Assembly: GCA_003130875.1 (NCBI GenBank)
Contig: QEXY01000114.1
Coordinates: forward strand, 1-64,000
DNA length: 64,000 bases
DNA from: Ardenticatenia bacterium
Lineage (GTDB): Bacteria > Chloroflexota > Anaerolineae > 4572-78 > NAK82
Reading direction: 5' to 3'
The position numbers and the translations under genes were made by a program. Under the pieces are notes generated by a model. The model was not told the origin of the DNA. It saw nothing but the letters and a program-made list of their open reading frames with translations, and did not search any database. Each line of letters begins with the position of its first letter. Position 1 is the stretch's first letter. Positions 53,176 to 61,799 of the stretch are shown here, piece by piece.

Positions 53176-54224
53176 CTTGCTATCACCTTTTCATGTTCTC
53201 CCCATACGATCAGATAGGGGGTATCGCGCAGCTCGGCCAAGTTCTTGGCACCGATGCAGAACATGGCGATGCGCAATTCGGTCACCGTCGCTTGGGCCAC
53301 CTCTATCACAGCTGCGGTGGAGGTCGTCGCCGCTTTCAAGAATGGGCGGCTGAGACCACCCAGGTGAGCGCCCAACGCGATGGCTTTGGCTACATCCAGG
53401 CCATTGCGTAGGCCGCCACTGGCAATGAGCACAACCCCTGGCGCTGCCTCGCGCACCATCCGGATGGAGTCGACGGTAGGGATGCCCCAGTCACGGAACG
53501 TGGCAGCCACCCGTCGTCTCAACGGGTCGGTGGTACGATGCATCTCCACCTGACTCCAGCTGGTGCCACCGGCACCGGCCACATCAATCGCCGCCACGCC
53601 GGCTGCGACAAGCTGACGCGCCACTTCGCGTGAAATTCCCCACCCCACTTCCTTGACCACCACAGGTACCTCCATCTGCCGACACACTTGCTCAATGCGT
53701 CGCAGCAGCCCAGCGAAGTTAGTGTCTCCGCCAGGTTGCAGCGCCTCCTGCAAAGCGTTAAGGTGCAGGATGAGGGCATCTGCTTCGGTGATCTCCACGG
53801 CGCGGCGACACTCGTCCACCGAATACCCGTAATTCAGCTGCACGGCGCCCAGATTGGCCAGCAAGGGGACGTCGGGGGCGACAGTGCGCACCCGAAAAGA
53901 GGCAGCCAGGGTAGCGTCTTCCAGGGCGGCACGCAGTGAGCCCAGCCCCATCGCAATCCCCATTTGTTGCGCCGCCTCAGCCAGACGATAGTTGATCAGA
54001 CGGGCTTGCTCGGTGCCACCTGTCATGGATGAAATCAGCAGAGGAGCGCGAATCGGTTTGTCAAAAAGAGCGGTGCTGGTATCGACTTCGGCTAGATCAA
54101 TTTCTGGCAACGCCTGGTGGATAAAACGATAGCGTTCCAGCCCGGTGGTGAGACGGTCGAATTCGACATCCTCTTCCAGGCTGATGCGAATATGCTCTGC
54201 TTTGCGGTGTTCAATGCTGTTCAC
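53172..54224 (-). CDS. fni: Type 2 isopentenyl-diphosphate delta-isomerase
   Basis: The 350-residue FMN- and NADPH-dependent isomerase interconverts IPP and DMAPP. The N-terminal RKAEHIRI, the FMN region [10 protein letters not shown] and the sequences [11 protein letters not shown] and [19 protein letters not shown] are typical. I prefer the GTG at 54224, which gives the normal family start and lies about 46 bases after a promoter; the open frame continues upstream through that promoter to 54377. It is coupled to the prenyl synthase. Confidence 0.93.
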   Translation of the reverse strand: MNSIEHRKAEHIRISLEEDVEFDRLTTGLERYRFIHQALPEIDLAEVDTSTALFDKPIRAPLLISSMTGGTEQARLINYRLAEAAQQMGIAMGLGSLRAALEDATLAASFRVRTVAPDVPLLANLGAVQLNYGYSVDECRRAVEITEADALILHLNALQEALQPGGDTNFAGLLRRIEQVCRQMEVPVVVKEVGWGISREVARQLVAAGVAAIDVAGAGGTSWSQVEMHRTTDPLRRRVAATFRDWGIPTVDSIRMVREAAPGVVLIASGGLRNGLDVAKAIALGAHLGGLSRPFLKAATTSTAAVIEVAQATVTELRIAMFCIGAKNLAELRDTPYLIVWGEHEKVIAR

Positions 54225-54276
54225 CCTAGTAACCCGTGTGCTGGGCGATCGAGCCCGGATAATGTACCCGAACCTG

Positions 54277-54305
54277 AGTGTAACAATGGGCGCCACGTCT
54301 GTCAA
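54277..54305 (-). promoter_or_regulatory. fni promoter
   Basis: Reading leftward, consensus TTGACA (54305-54300), a 17-bp spacer and TACACT (54282-54277). Confidence 0.65.
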
Positions 54306-54321
54306 CCTGGTTCGGTTTGCT

Positions 54322-54350
54322 TTGCCCAAAGATGCCCGACGTGTTACAAT
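54322..54350 (+). promoter_or_regulatory. Promoter of the phosphohexomutase operon
   Basis: TTGCCC (54322-54327), a 17-bp spacer and TACAAT (54345-54350), divergent from the fni promoter. Confidence 0.6.
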
Positions 54351-54433
54351 AAAGTGGGCGTGATGGTCACCTGGCATAGTTGGTAAAAACAGGGCGGACT
54401 GCCGATCTTAGCCCAGGGTGTGTGTGGAGTGTT

Positions 54434-55867
54434 ATGACTAAGGGACCATCACCAGATTCAATGCCTGATACCGATACGTCTGACAAACCTGTCATTAACC
54501 CGCATCTTGTGCGCGGATATAGCATCCGCGGACTGGCAGACCGAGACCTGCCCGATGAGGTGGTTGCCCGGATCGGTTATGCAGCGGGTATTTATTTTTC
54601 CCATTGGCATCAACCGACGGTCGTCGTCGGGCGGGACGCGCGCCTCAGCTCCCCGCGCATCAGTGCCGCGCTGACCGCTGCATTGCTCCACGCTGGTGTG
54701 CATGTGATCGACATAGGTTTGGTGCCGACACCGGTGCACAACTTTGCCACCGATCTATGTGACCCCGCCGCTGGTATTATGGTGACGGCGAGTCACAACC
54801 CACCGGAATATAACGGTCTCAAGTTGCGTCGGGAGCGCACCCTGGATGCTCAAGAGTTGCACGAGATCGTTGCGCTGGCAGCTCGTTCATCGCCTCCTTT
54901 CACGTCACTGCCCAATGCGGCTGCGCTTCTGACGCGAACGGACGTGGTGCCAACCTATCTAGAACAAGTGCGCCGTTATGGGGATGTGCGTCGTCCGCTC
55001 AAGGTGGTGCTGGATGGCGGCCATGGCACCAACGGGCCGCTGGTCGCATCACTCCTGCGCACGTGGGGCTGCCAGGTGGTCGAGCTGCACTGCGTTCCGG
55101 ATGGGCATTTCCCTCAACGCGATCCCGACCCGACTGCGCCGGGTGCAGTGGATGCGTTGGTGACAGCTGTGCGCCGCGAGGCGGCCGAGATCGGTCTGGC
55201 ATTCGACGGAGATGGCGACCGATTAGTGGTCGTGGATGAACAGGGAACGCGGATCTTGGGTGACCAAATCATGATGCTGTTGGCGCGCGAGGTGCTGCGC
55301 CAGCAGCCGGGGGCGCGTATTGTGTTCGAGGCGCTGTGCACCCGCGCCCTTTACGATGATGTGCTTGCTCATGGTGGTGAGCCAATCGTCACACCCACTG
55401 GCTACGCCTATGTCCACGCCGCCGTTCTCGACCACGCGGCTGCGCTGGGTGGCGAATTGTCCGGTCATCTGTTCTTCAACCTGCCAGGCTTTCGCTTCGA
55501 CGATGCCATCCTGGGCGCGCTGCGGGTGCTCAGCCTCCTTTCTCGAGACACCCTATCGCTCTCGGAGATGGTGCGTGCGTTGCCGGCCTACCACTCCTCC
55601 CCCCCGCTGCGGATCGCCTGCTCGGACACTGTCAAGCGCGAGGTCGTAGCGAGGGTGCGTGACCATTTTGCGCGTCTTTGGCCGGTGGATGAACTGGATG
55701 GCGTGCGCATTGACTTCGGCGATGGTTGGGGAACCGTGCGCGCCTCGAATACACAGCCTGCGCTGGTGCTACGTTTCGAGGCACGCTCAGCAGCACGCCT
55801 AGCCGAGATCACGAGCGTGGTCATAAAGCAGGTAGAGCACGCTATGCGGGAGTGTGAAGTTGGTTGA
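54434..55867 (+). CDS. Phosphohexomutase (phosphoglucomutase/phosphomannomutase family)
   Basis: The 477-residue enzyme of the alpha-D-phosphohexomutase superfamily shifts phosphate between C1 and C6 of a hexose. The phosphoserine loop is VTASHNPPEYNG, the metal loop is DGDGDR and the sugar loop is GGELSGH; the C-terminal phosphate loop RASNTQPALVLRFEA is present. Specificity among Glc, Man and GlcN is not clear; the next two genes are a split GlmU, which would favour a GlmM-like role in supplying GlcN-1-P. It overlaps the next gene by 14 bases. Confidence 0.9.
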   Translation: MTKGPSPDSMPDTDTSDKPVINPHLVRGYSIRGLADRDLPDEVVARIGYAAGIYFSHWHQPTVVVGRDARLSSPRISAALTAALLHAGVHVIDIGLVPTPVHNFATDLCDPAAGIMVTASHNPPEYNGLKLRRERTLDAQELHEIVALAARSSPPFTSLPNAAALLTRTDVVPTYLEQVRRYGDVRRPLKVVLDGGHGTNGPLVASLLRTWGCQVVELHCVPDGHFPQRDPDPTAPGAVDALVTAVRREAAEIGLAFDGDGDRLVVVDEQGTRILGDQIMMLLAREVLRQQPGARIVFEALCTRALYDDVLAHGGEPIVTPTGYAYVHAAVLDHAAALGGELSGHLFFNLPGFRFDDAILGALRVLSLLSRDTLSLSEMVRALPAYHSSPPLRIACSDTVKREVVARVRDHFARLWPVDELDGVRIDFGDGWGTVRASNTQPALVLRFEARSAARLAEITSVVIKQVEHAMRECEVG

Positions 55868-56621
55868 GCGAGGGCTAGCAGTGATAATTTTGGCGGCCGG
55901 CCAGGGCAAACGGATGCACTCCGACCTGCCCAAGGTATTGCATCCGCTGCTGGGACGTCCGATGATCGCTTATGTGCTGGATGCGGCGCGCGCACTTCAC
56001 CCGGAACGTCTGGTGGTCGTGGTGGGACACAAGGGCGATCAGGTGCGCGCGGCGCTCGGCGATGGAGTCCTCTTTGCCGAGCAAAAGCAGCGCCTGGGTA
56101 CCGGACATGCCGTGTTCCAGGCGCGTGCAGCGGTGGGCGATTGCAAAACGGTGTTGGTGTTGTATGGGGACATGCCGCTGCTGCGCGCAGAAACGTTGCG
56201 CGCGCTTTACCAACTGTACCGCAGCAACAACGCTCCCATTGCCATGCTTGTGGTGCGCGACACCGTATCACGCGGGTTTGGACGTATCATCCGGGATGCG
56301 TCGGGACGGGTACAGGCGATTGTCGAAGAGGCAGAATGCACGCCCGAGCAGCTGACCATCACGGAGCTCAATCCGGGCGTTTATTGCTTTGATGCCGATT
56401 GGTTGTGGCAGCACCTGCCGAACCTGCCCTTGCATCCTGACAAGGGAGAAGCGGGCGAGTACTTTCTCACCGATTTGGTAGCGATGGCGGTTGCGGAAGG
56501 ACATACAGTGCACGATATGCTCACCACCGATTCTCTTGAGGCGTTTGGCGTCAACACGCCGGAACATCTGGCTGAGGCTGAAGCAGCGCTCAAACGTCGT
56601 CTTCAAACCGAGGAGGTGTAG
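55854..56621 (+). CDS. GlmU-like nucleotidyltransferase, separate domain
   Basis: The 255-residue protein corresponds to the N-terminal uridyltransferase half of GlmU: LAAGQGKRM (13-21), QRLGTGHA (79-86), YGDMPLL (104-110), and ELNPGVYCFD later. It should make UDP-GlcNAc or a similar UDP-sugar from sugar 1-phosphate and UTP. In standard GlmU the left-handed beta-helix follows in the same chain; here the chain stops and the helix is the next gene. It starts at a GTG inside the hexomutase gene. Confidence 0.88.
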   Translation: MKLVERGLAVIILAAGQGKRMHSDLPKVLHPLLGRPMIAYVLDAARALHPERLVVVVGHKGDQVRAALGDGVLFAEQKQRLGTGHAVFQARAAVGDCKTVLVLYGDMPLLRAETLRALYQLYRSNNAPIAMLVVRDTVSRGFGRIIRDASGRVQAIVEEAECTPEQLTITELNPGVYCFDADWLWQHLPNLPLHPDKGEAGEYFLTDLVAMAVAEGHTVHDMLTTDSLEAFGVNTPEHLAEAEAALKRRLQTEEV

Positions 56622-56628
56622 TTCATCT

Positions 56629-57342
56629 ATGCTCAGGTCGGAGGATTTCTTCGATTTATCGCGTTATGCCCATCGTGAGTTGTTCTGTGACCGACGTGTT
56701 ATCTACGTTTGGGATGTGTTGAAGCTGCTCAAGGAATATCTCGAACACATAATAAAGCCGGAAATCCAGGGCGAGGTCATGCCGGGTGCCTATATCGTCG
56801 GAGACCATATTTTCATCGGCGCCGGTTCGGTTGTGGAGCCGGGCGCGCTTATCAAAGGGCCGGCGTACATCGGACGCAACACCCAGGTGCGTCACGGAGC
56901 GTATGTGCGGGAACGCGTCCTGATCGGTGACTATTGTGTCGTCGGCCATGCTACCGAGATCAAGGACACCATTATGCTGGACAATGCCCATGCGGCACAC
57001 TTCGCCTATCTGGGGGATAGCATTGTGGGCAATCACGTTAACCTGGGCGCTGGCACGCGCCTGGCTAACTTGAAGCTGGACGGCTCCAACGTGCGGGTAC
57101 GTTTCGGCGACGAGATACTGGACACCGGTATGCGCAAGCTGGGTGCCATTCTGGGCGACCGGGTACAGACCGGCTGTAATACGGTGACTAACCCGGGCAC
57201 CCTGTTGGCGCCCGATTGTCGCGTGTATGCGTTGACATCGCCGCGCGGTTACTACCCGCCAGGGAGTATTATCCGACCAAGCAGCGGAGTGGAAACGATT
57301 GTGATGCGCCAATCGGGTATGGCGGAAGGGCAGGGTTCATAA
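56629..57342 (+). CDS. GlmU-like left-handed beta-helix acyltransferase, separate domain
   Basis: The 237-residue protein begins with a helical ~45-residue region. It continues with hexapeptide repeats of a left-handed beta-helix (for example VGDHIFIGAGSVVEPGALIKGPAYIGRNTQV, in parts), then NLGAGTRLANLKLDG, as in GlmU-type sugar-phosphate N-acetyltransferases. The usual GlmU acetyl-transfer histidine is not obvious, so it may be a pyrophosphorylase partner or transferase of altered specificity. A GGAGG site lies 13 bases before the ATG at 56629. Immediately downstream of the nucleotidyltransferase gene. Confidence 0.82.
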   Translation: MLRSEDFFDLSRYAHRELFCDRRVIYVWDVLKLLKEYLEHIIKPEIQGEVMPGAYIVGDHIFIGAGSVVEPGALIKGPAYIGRNTQVRHGAYVRERVLIGDYCVVGHATEIKDTIMLDNAHAAHFAYLGDSIVGNHVNLGAGTRLANLKLDGSNVRVRFGDEILDTGMRKLGAILGDRVQTGCNTVTNPGTLLAPDCRVYALTSPRGYYPPGSIIRPSSGVETIVMRQSGMAEGQGS

Positions 57343-57345
57343 AAA

Positions 57346-58752
57346 GTGGGATCCGATGTGGGTGCGTCGCTGGTGCTCTTTCTTCTGTTGGTTCTGTCTC
57401 ATGCGTTCTTTGTCGCCGCAGAGGTTGCCATCGTCTCGCTGGACAAGGCGCGTCTGAGCTTGCTGACAGAGGAGAGGCATGGTGCAGCCCGTTTAATCGA
57501 ACGTTTTGCACATAACCCTATATATCTATCGGTCACCACGCAGCTGGCCACCAAATCGTTGATCTTCCTGGCTGTGGTGCTGGCCCTTGTGCACTATAGC
57601 CCTCTGCTGACGGCGCAGCTTGCGCAGCTCACCCCGGGATGGTCGACTGTGACGCATCAGTCACTCGCGGTCGGTCTGATCGCTCTGGTGCTGATGCTAG
57701 TGATGGTTTTCTTGGGTGAGATGGTGCCACGCGTCGTCGCAGCACGCTATCCTGAGCGGGTGGCGACGCTGACCATTTATCCTGTAACCTTGCTGGGGTT
57801 CATTGCTTCACCGATCGCGCGCGCTGGCATGGCGTTGAACGCCTGGTTAACCGGCACACCTGTTGCGGTCATAGGCGCCAACTTGCCAACCGTCACCGAA
57901 GAGCAGATCAAGACCTTGGTAGATGCCGGGGAAGAAGGTGGCATCATCGAAGAAGAAGAACGCGAGATGATCTATTCCATCTTTGAGCTGGGCGACACGT
58001 TGGCACGCGAGGTGATGGTACCACGGATCGATATGGTCGCGTTAGAGGTCAACGCGAGCATCGAGGAAGCACTGCGCGTGATCGTGGAAGCCGGACATTC
58101 GCGCATTCCAGTCTATGACGAGACGATCGACAACATTGTAGGCATCCTCTACGCTAAGGACATCCTGAAACACTGGCCGCATCTTGAAACATTGCATCTG
58201 CGCGACATTCTGCGTGAACCCTACTTCATTCCGGAGACTAAGCCAGTAGATGAGCTCCTGCAAGAGTTGCAACGGCGCAAGGTCCATATAGCTATTGTCG
58301 TGGACGAGTACGGTGGGGTGGCGGGCCTGGTCACGATCGAGGACATCCTTGAGGAGATCGTGGGTGAGATTCAGGATGAATACGACTCTGAAGAGCCCTC
58401 GCTGGTACTGCTCAGCCCGGATGAAGCAATCTGCGAAGGGCGCACCGACTTGGACGACATCAATGAGGCGCTTCACGCTGAGTTGCCCACAGACGTGAGC
58501 GACACGGTGGGTGGGTTGATTTACAGCTGCCTGGGTCGTGTCGCTGTGGTAGGTGATCAGGTGCGTTTCGGCGACCTGGAGCTCACCGTGCTGGCCGTCA
58601 CAGGACGCCGTATTAAGAAGGTACGCGTGAAACGGCTGCCCATAGATCAAGCGGCGAGCTCGATGATCTCGTGCGGCGATGGAAATGTTCTCTCTCCTAA
58701 AACACCGCCGGCGCCATCATTGCCCTCAGAGAGCCAGAGCATTGTCGGATGA
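57346..58752 (+). CDS. CNNM/CorC-family membrane protein with CBS pair
   Basis: The 468-residue protein has an N-terminal DUF21/CNNM membrane domain (three to four helices, about 5-180), a CBS pair (about 200-325; PRIDMVALEVNAS and VDEYGGVAGLVTIEDILEEI) and a CorC_HlyC domain (about 345-435). Such proteins are associated with Mg2+/Co2+ efflux or resistance, although often annotated hemolysin-like. The start is probably the GTG at 57346, just after the previous stop. Its TGA overlaps the ATG of cdd. Confidence 0.9.
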   Translation: MGSDVGASLVLFLLLVLSHAFFVAAEVAIVSLDKARLSLLTEERHGAARLIERFAHNPIYLSVTTQLATKSLIFLAVVLALVHYSPLLTAQLAQLTPGWSTVTHQSLAVGLIALVLMLVMVFLGEMVPRVVAARYPERVATLTIYPVTLLGFIASPIARAGMALNAWLTGTPVAVIGANLPTVTEEQIKTLVDAGEEGGIIEEEEREMIYSIFELGDTLAREVMVPRIDMVALEVNASIEEALRVIVEAGHSRIPVYDETIDNIVGILYAKDILKHWPHLETLHLRDILREPYFIPETKPVDELLQELQRRKVHIAIVVDEYGGVAGLVTIEDILEEIVGEIQDEYDSEEPSLVLLSPDEAICEGRTDLDDINEALHAELPTDVSDTVGGLIYSCLGRVAVVGDQVRFGDLELTVLAVTGRRIKKVRVKRLPIDQAASSMISCGDGNVLSPKTPPAPSLPSESQSIVG

Positions 58753-59138
58753 ACTACGCTCGGCTGATCGATCTGGCCCTGCAAGCGCGCGAGCATGCGT
58801 ATGCTCCGTACTCCCGCTTCAAAGTGGGGGCGGCTCTGTTGACTGCCTCAGGGCACATCTACACCGGTTGTAACATCGAAAACGTCGCTTTCTCGCCTTC
58901 AGTATGTGCCGAGCGCACTGCTATCTTCAAGGCGGTGTCCGAGGGGGAGCGTGAGTTCGTAGCCATTGCCATTGTCACCCAGAACGGCATCCCACCGTGT
59001 GGTGTCTGTCGGCAAGTGATGATGGAATTTGCTCCCAACATCACGCTTGTCATCGCCAACCTGAAAGGCGACTACCGCGTCACCACATTGAGCGAACTGT
59101 TCCCGAACGCCTTTACGCCGTCGCAGTTACCTCGCTGA
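58749..59138 (+). CDS. cdd: Cytidine deaminase
   Basis: The 129-residue homotetrameric-type enzyme deaminates cytidine and deoxycytidine. Zinc ligands are Cys53 in CAERTAIF with proton shuttle Glu55, and Cys84/Cys87 in PCGVC. GCNIENVAFSPSVC provides substrate contacts. The ATG overlaps the previous TGA. The alpha/beta hydrolase gene follows 15 bases later. Confidence 0.96.
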   Translation: MNYARLIDLALQAREHAYAPYSRFKVGAALLTASGHIYTGCNIENVAFSPSVCAERTAIFKAVSEGEREFVAIAIVTQNGIPPCGVCRQVMMEFAPNITLVIANLKGDYRVTTLSELFPNAFTPSQLPR

Positions 59139-59153
59139 GCACGGAAATCGCCA

Positions 59154-59933
59154 ATGCCTTTGATAAATGTTGCAGGTGAGACACTCTTCTATGCTGAGTA
59201 TAACGGGGATATTACCAGGCGGCACAACCTGGTGTTGGTGCACGGGGCGGGTGGCAGCCATATTCACTGGCCGGCCGAATTGCGTCGTCTTCCCGGCGCC
59301 AACGTGTATGCGTTGGACTTGCCTGCCCATGGGCGCTCCGGTGGATACGCGCGTGCTACGTTGCAGGAGTATGCAGACACGGTGCATTTCTTCGTGTTGG
59401 TCCTCGGACTGTCGCGCGCTGCGGTGTTGGGCCATTCGATGGGCGGCGCGATCGTGCAACTCCTTGCTTTACGCCGACCGCCATGGCTTGAAAAGGTGGT
59501 CATTGCAGGCAGCGCTGCGCGCTTGCGCGTGCAACCCGATATCTTGGAGTTCCTGAATCCTCAAAGCGGTCAAGATGGCTTCGAGAAAGCGCTTGACTTG
59601 ATCTGTCAGCGGATATATGGACCACAGGCGAGTCCACAGATGCGCCTGCGCGGCCGTCAGCTGCTGCGTGCGGTGTCACCTGCGGTGCTATATGCGGATT
59701 ACCTGGCGTGCGCGCATTTCGACTGTTCCGAGTTGGTAGGTAACATCACGCTGCCCACGTTGGTCATCTGCGGCAGTGATGACCGCATGATCGCGCCGGA
59801 AGAGAGCTGTGGCTTGAGCCAGCGCATTCCCCACGCTCAGCTGGTCACCATCCAAGGCGCTGGCCATATGATGATGGTTGAGAAGCCCTCCGAGGTGGCG
59901 GAAGCGGTCGCCCGCTTTCTCGGCGTGGCGTGA
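59154..59933 (+). CDS. Alpha/beta hydrolase
   Basis: The 259-residue hydrolase has the oxyanion motif HGAGGSHIHW, the nucleophile Ser95 in LGHSMGG, an Asp in CGSDDRMI and the catalytic His in GAGHMMMVEKP. The order and spacing are those of small soluble esterases/C-C hydrolases. The substrate cannot be named. It is the last gene of a tightly packed rightward set from the hexomutase; the next genes are leftward. Confidence 0.9.
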   Translation: MPLINVAGETLFYAEYNGDITRRHNLVLVHGAGGSHIHWPAELRRLPGANVYALDLPAHGRSGGYARATLQEYADTVHFFVLVLGLSRAAVLGHSMGGAIVQLLALRRPPWLEKVVIAGSAARLRVQPDILEFLNPQSGQDGFEKALDLICQRIYGPQASPQMRLRGRQLLRAVSPAVLYADYLACAHFDCSELVGNITLPTLVICGSDDRMIAPEESCGLSQRIPHAQLVTIQGAGHMMMVEKPSEVAEAVARFLGVA

Positions 59934-59950
59934 AGACTTTGCCCGCTTCG

Positions 59951-60979
59951 TTAAAACGCGCGACGTAAGGTGGCGACGACCGGTAAATGATCCGAGCCCG
60001 GCCCCTCGGGCACGACGTGGATCTCCTCCGGCAACCAATGCGGATTGACGAGGATGTGGTCAATGCGCAGGAACGGGATCAATGGCACTTTGTGGATTGG
60101 GAACGGCCAAGGGTCGCGCCAGCGACCTGGAAAGGTGAAGCCAAAGCCCCATCCCACCGCGCGATGCACGTCCGTGAGATGTTCCGCTAACAGTTGATAG
60201 TTCTGTGCCTGGTCGGTGGTGTTCAAGTCACCCAGCACGATGACCGGCCACGAAGCGTCCTTCACCTCGCGCGCGATCGCGAGAAACGTTTGTCTCTGAC
60301 GTTCCCATCCGCGCTGACCCACCGACGGCGAAGAGTGCACGTTCCAGATGATGACCTCTCCTTCCGGCGTCGTCCAACGTGCTGCTTGCGTGCGCCACGC
60401 ATCGGGTGGGGTAGGCAGCGCCACGAGCGGATAGCGGCTGACCAGGCCCAAGCGTGGCCATTCGCTGTGATCCAGCAGCGCATAAGGGTACTCAGGTGCC
60501 AGCTTAGAGATCAGCTGGTCAGCAAAGGGCTGAGTGAACTCCTGGAACGCGGCCAGATCGGGTGCTTCAGCTCGGATCAGACGGGTGACGCCGGCCACAT
60601 CGTCGTTGGCGTAATGCACGTTGAAGGTCATCACCCGCAGGGAAGCGGTCGAAGCATCGGCTGTGACACTTTTCCCATCCAAACGGGGGAGCAACATAGG
60701 CCAAAAGCGCACCCCGAAGATCAGACCCAAAGCGAGGAACATGCGCCAGAGCCAGCGCCGGCGGCCCAAGAGAGCGATGACGAGCGCAACGAACACTCCG
60801 ATCATCAACCACGGCGCGAAATAGTTGCCTACGCGCACCAGCAGCCAGCGATCGCCGGGGTATATCCGCGCCAGATTCCATAGCACCAGAGTGAGCGCAA
60901 AGCTCCACAAGGCCAGGTTGCCCCATGCTGCCAGAAAGCGCGCGAGGCAGGAAGGGTGGGTGTGTCTGCGCCGCGCCAT
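59951..60979 (-). CDS. Membrane-anchored endonuclease/exonuclease/phosphatase-family protein
   Basis: The 342-residue protein has three N-terminal transmembrane helices (about 20-100) and an EEP (exonuclease III/sphingomyelinase-like) domain from about 112. It shows MTFNVHYAND, LAAFQEFT, IIWNVHSSPS, VIVLGDLNTT and the final GSDHLPVVATL with the catalytic His. Anchored EEP proteins probably act on lipid or nucleotide phosphodiesters outside the cytoplasm; the substrate is unknown. It starts two bases after the uppP stop. Confidence 0.88.
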   Translation of the reverse strand: MARRRHTHPSCLARFLAAWGNLALWSFALTLVLWNLARIYPGDRWLLVRVGNYFAPWLMIGVFVALVIALLGRRRWLWRMFLALGLIFGVRFWPMLLPRLDGKSVTADASTASLRVMTFNVHYANDDVAGVTRLIRAEAPDLAAFQEFTQPFADQLISKLAPEYPYALLDHSEWPRLGLVSRYPLVALPTPPDAWRTQAARWTTPEGEVIIWNVHSSPSVGQRGWERQRQTFLAIAREVKDASWPVIVLGDLNTTDQAQNYQLLAEHLTDVHRAVGWGFGFTFPGRWRDPWPFPIHKVPLIPFLRIDHILVNPHWLPEEIHVVPEGPGSDHLPVVATLRRAF

Positions 60980-60980
60980 C

Positions 60981-61799
60981 TCATCCGCCTCGCAACCACG
61001 CGACCAATAAGCAGAAAATGCCTAGCAATGCGCAGTAGGCAGCAAAAACGGTCAAGCGATGGCTTTGCAGATAGCGCAATAGCCAACGGATACAGAGGTA
61101 GCCGCTCACCGCAGCCATCGTGAAGCCCACTGTCAGAGGTGGCAGCTCGCTGCTCAGCGATTCGGATCGGAGCAAGTCCGCTGTCGCGACCAAGCCGGCG
61201 CCCAGCAAGGCGGGGATGGAGAGCAGAAAGCTGAAGCGCGCCGCCGCACGGCGCTCCAAATCGCGCAGCATCGCGCCGCTGATGGTGGCGCCACTGCGGC
61301 TGATTCCGGGCAACAGCGCAGCTACCTGCCACAACCCCACGTCCAGCGCATCCCACCAGCCCATATGCTCCAGATGGCGCTGTTGTTTGCCACGGTATTC
61401 TGCTAACGCCAACATCAGAGCTGTGCCCAGCAATAAAGCTGCTGCGACAAGCGGCTGGCTGTAGGTGATTTCGAACGCCCGCTTGAGCCAGAAGCCGAAC
61501 ACCACCGCCGGGAGCGTGGCGACAATAAGGTACCAGCCCAATCGTGCTTCAAAGCTGGCGAAGGGTCGCCTCTGAAGCAACCCTTGAACCATAGCGTGCA
61601 CGACTGCCCACAGATCTTGCCAAAAATAAACGATCACGCCGACCAGTGTGCCCCATTGCACCAACACATCGAAGGTGAATGGCGGCTCTGCCCAACCCAC
61701 CAGCCAGGGAAACAACACTAGGTGTGCTGAGCTGGAGACCGGGATGTACTCTGTGGCACCTTGCAGAAGGCCTAAGATAAAAGCTTGGATCAGCGACAT
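60981..61799 (-). CDS. uppP: Undecaprenyl-diphosphatase
   Basis: The 272-residue polytopic BacA/UppP enzyme dephosphorylates undecaprenyl diphosphate, recycling the lipid carrier for cell-wall synthesis. The catalytic segments GATEYIPVSSSAHL (residues 14-27, Glu17) and LLPGISRSGATISGAML are intact. It overlaps the end of tgt by 10 bases, so the two are coupled. Confidence 0.95.
   Translation of the reverse strand: MSLIQAFILGLLQGATEYIPVSSSAHLVLFPWLVGWAEPPFTFDVLVQWGTLVGVIVYFWQDLWAVVHAMVQGLLQRRPFASFEARLGWYLIVATLPAVVFGFWLKRAFEITYSQPLVAAALLLGTALMLALAEYRGKQQRHLEHMGWWDALDVGLWQVAALLPGISRSGATISGAMLRDLERRAAARFSFLLSIPALLGAGLVATADLLRSESLSSELPPLTVGFTMAAVSGYLCIRWLLRYLQSHRLTVFAAYCALLGIFCLLVAWLRGG

Noticed and set aside
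54225..54377. N-terminal extension of the type 2 IPP isomerase
   Set aside because: The extra residues cross a good promoter and lie before the family's conserved start.
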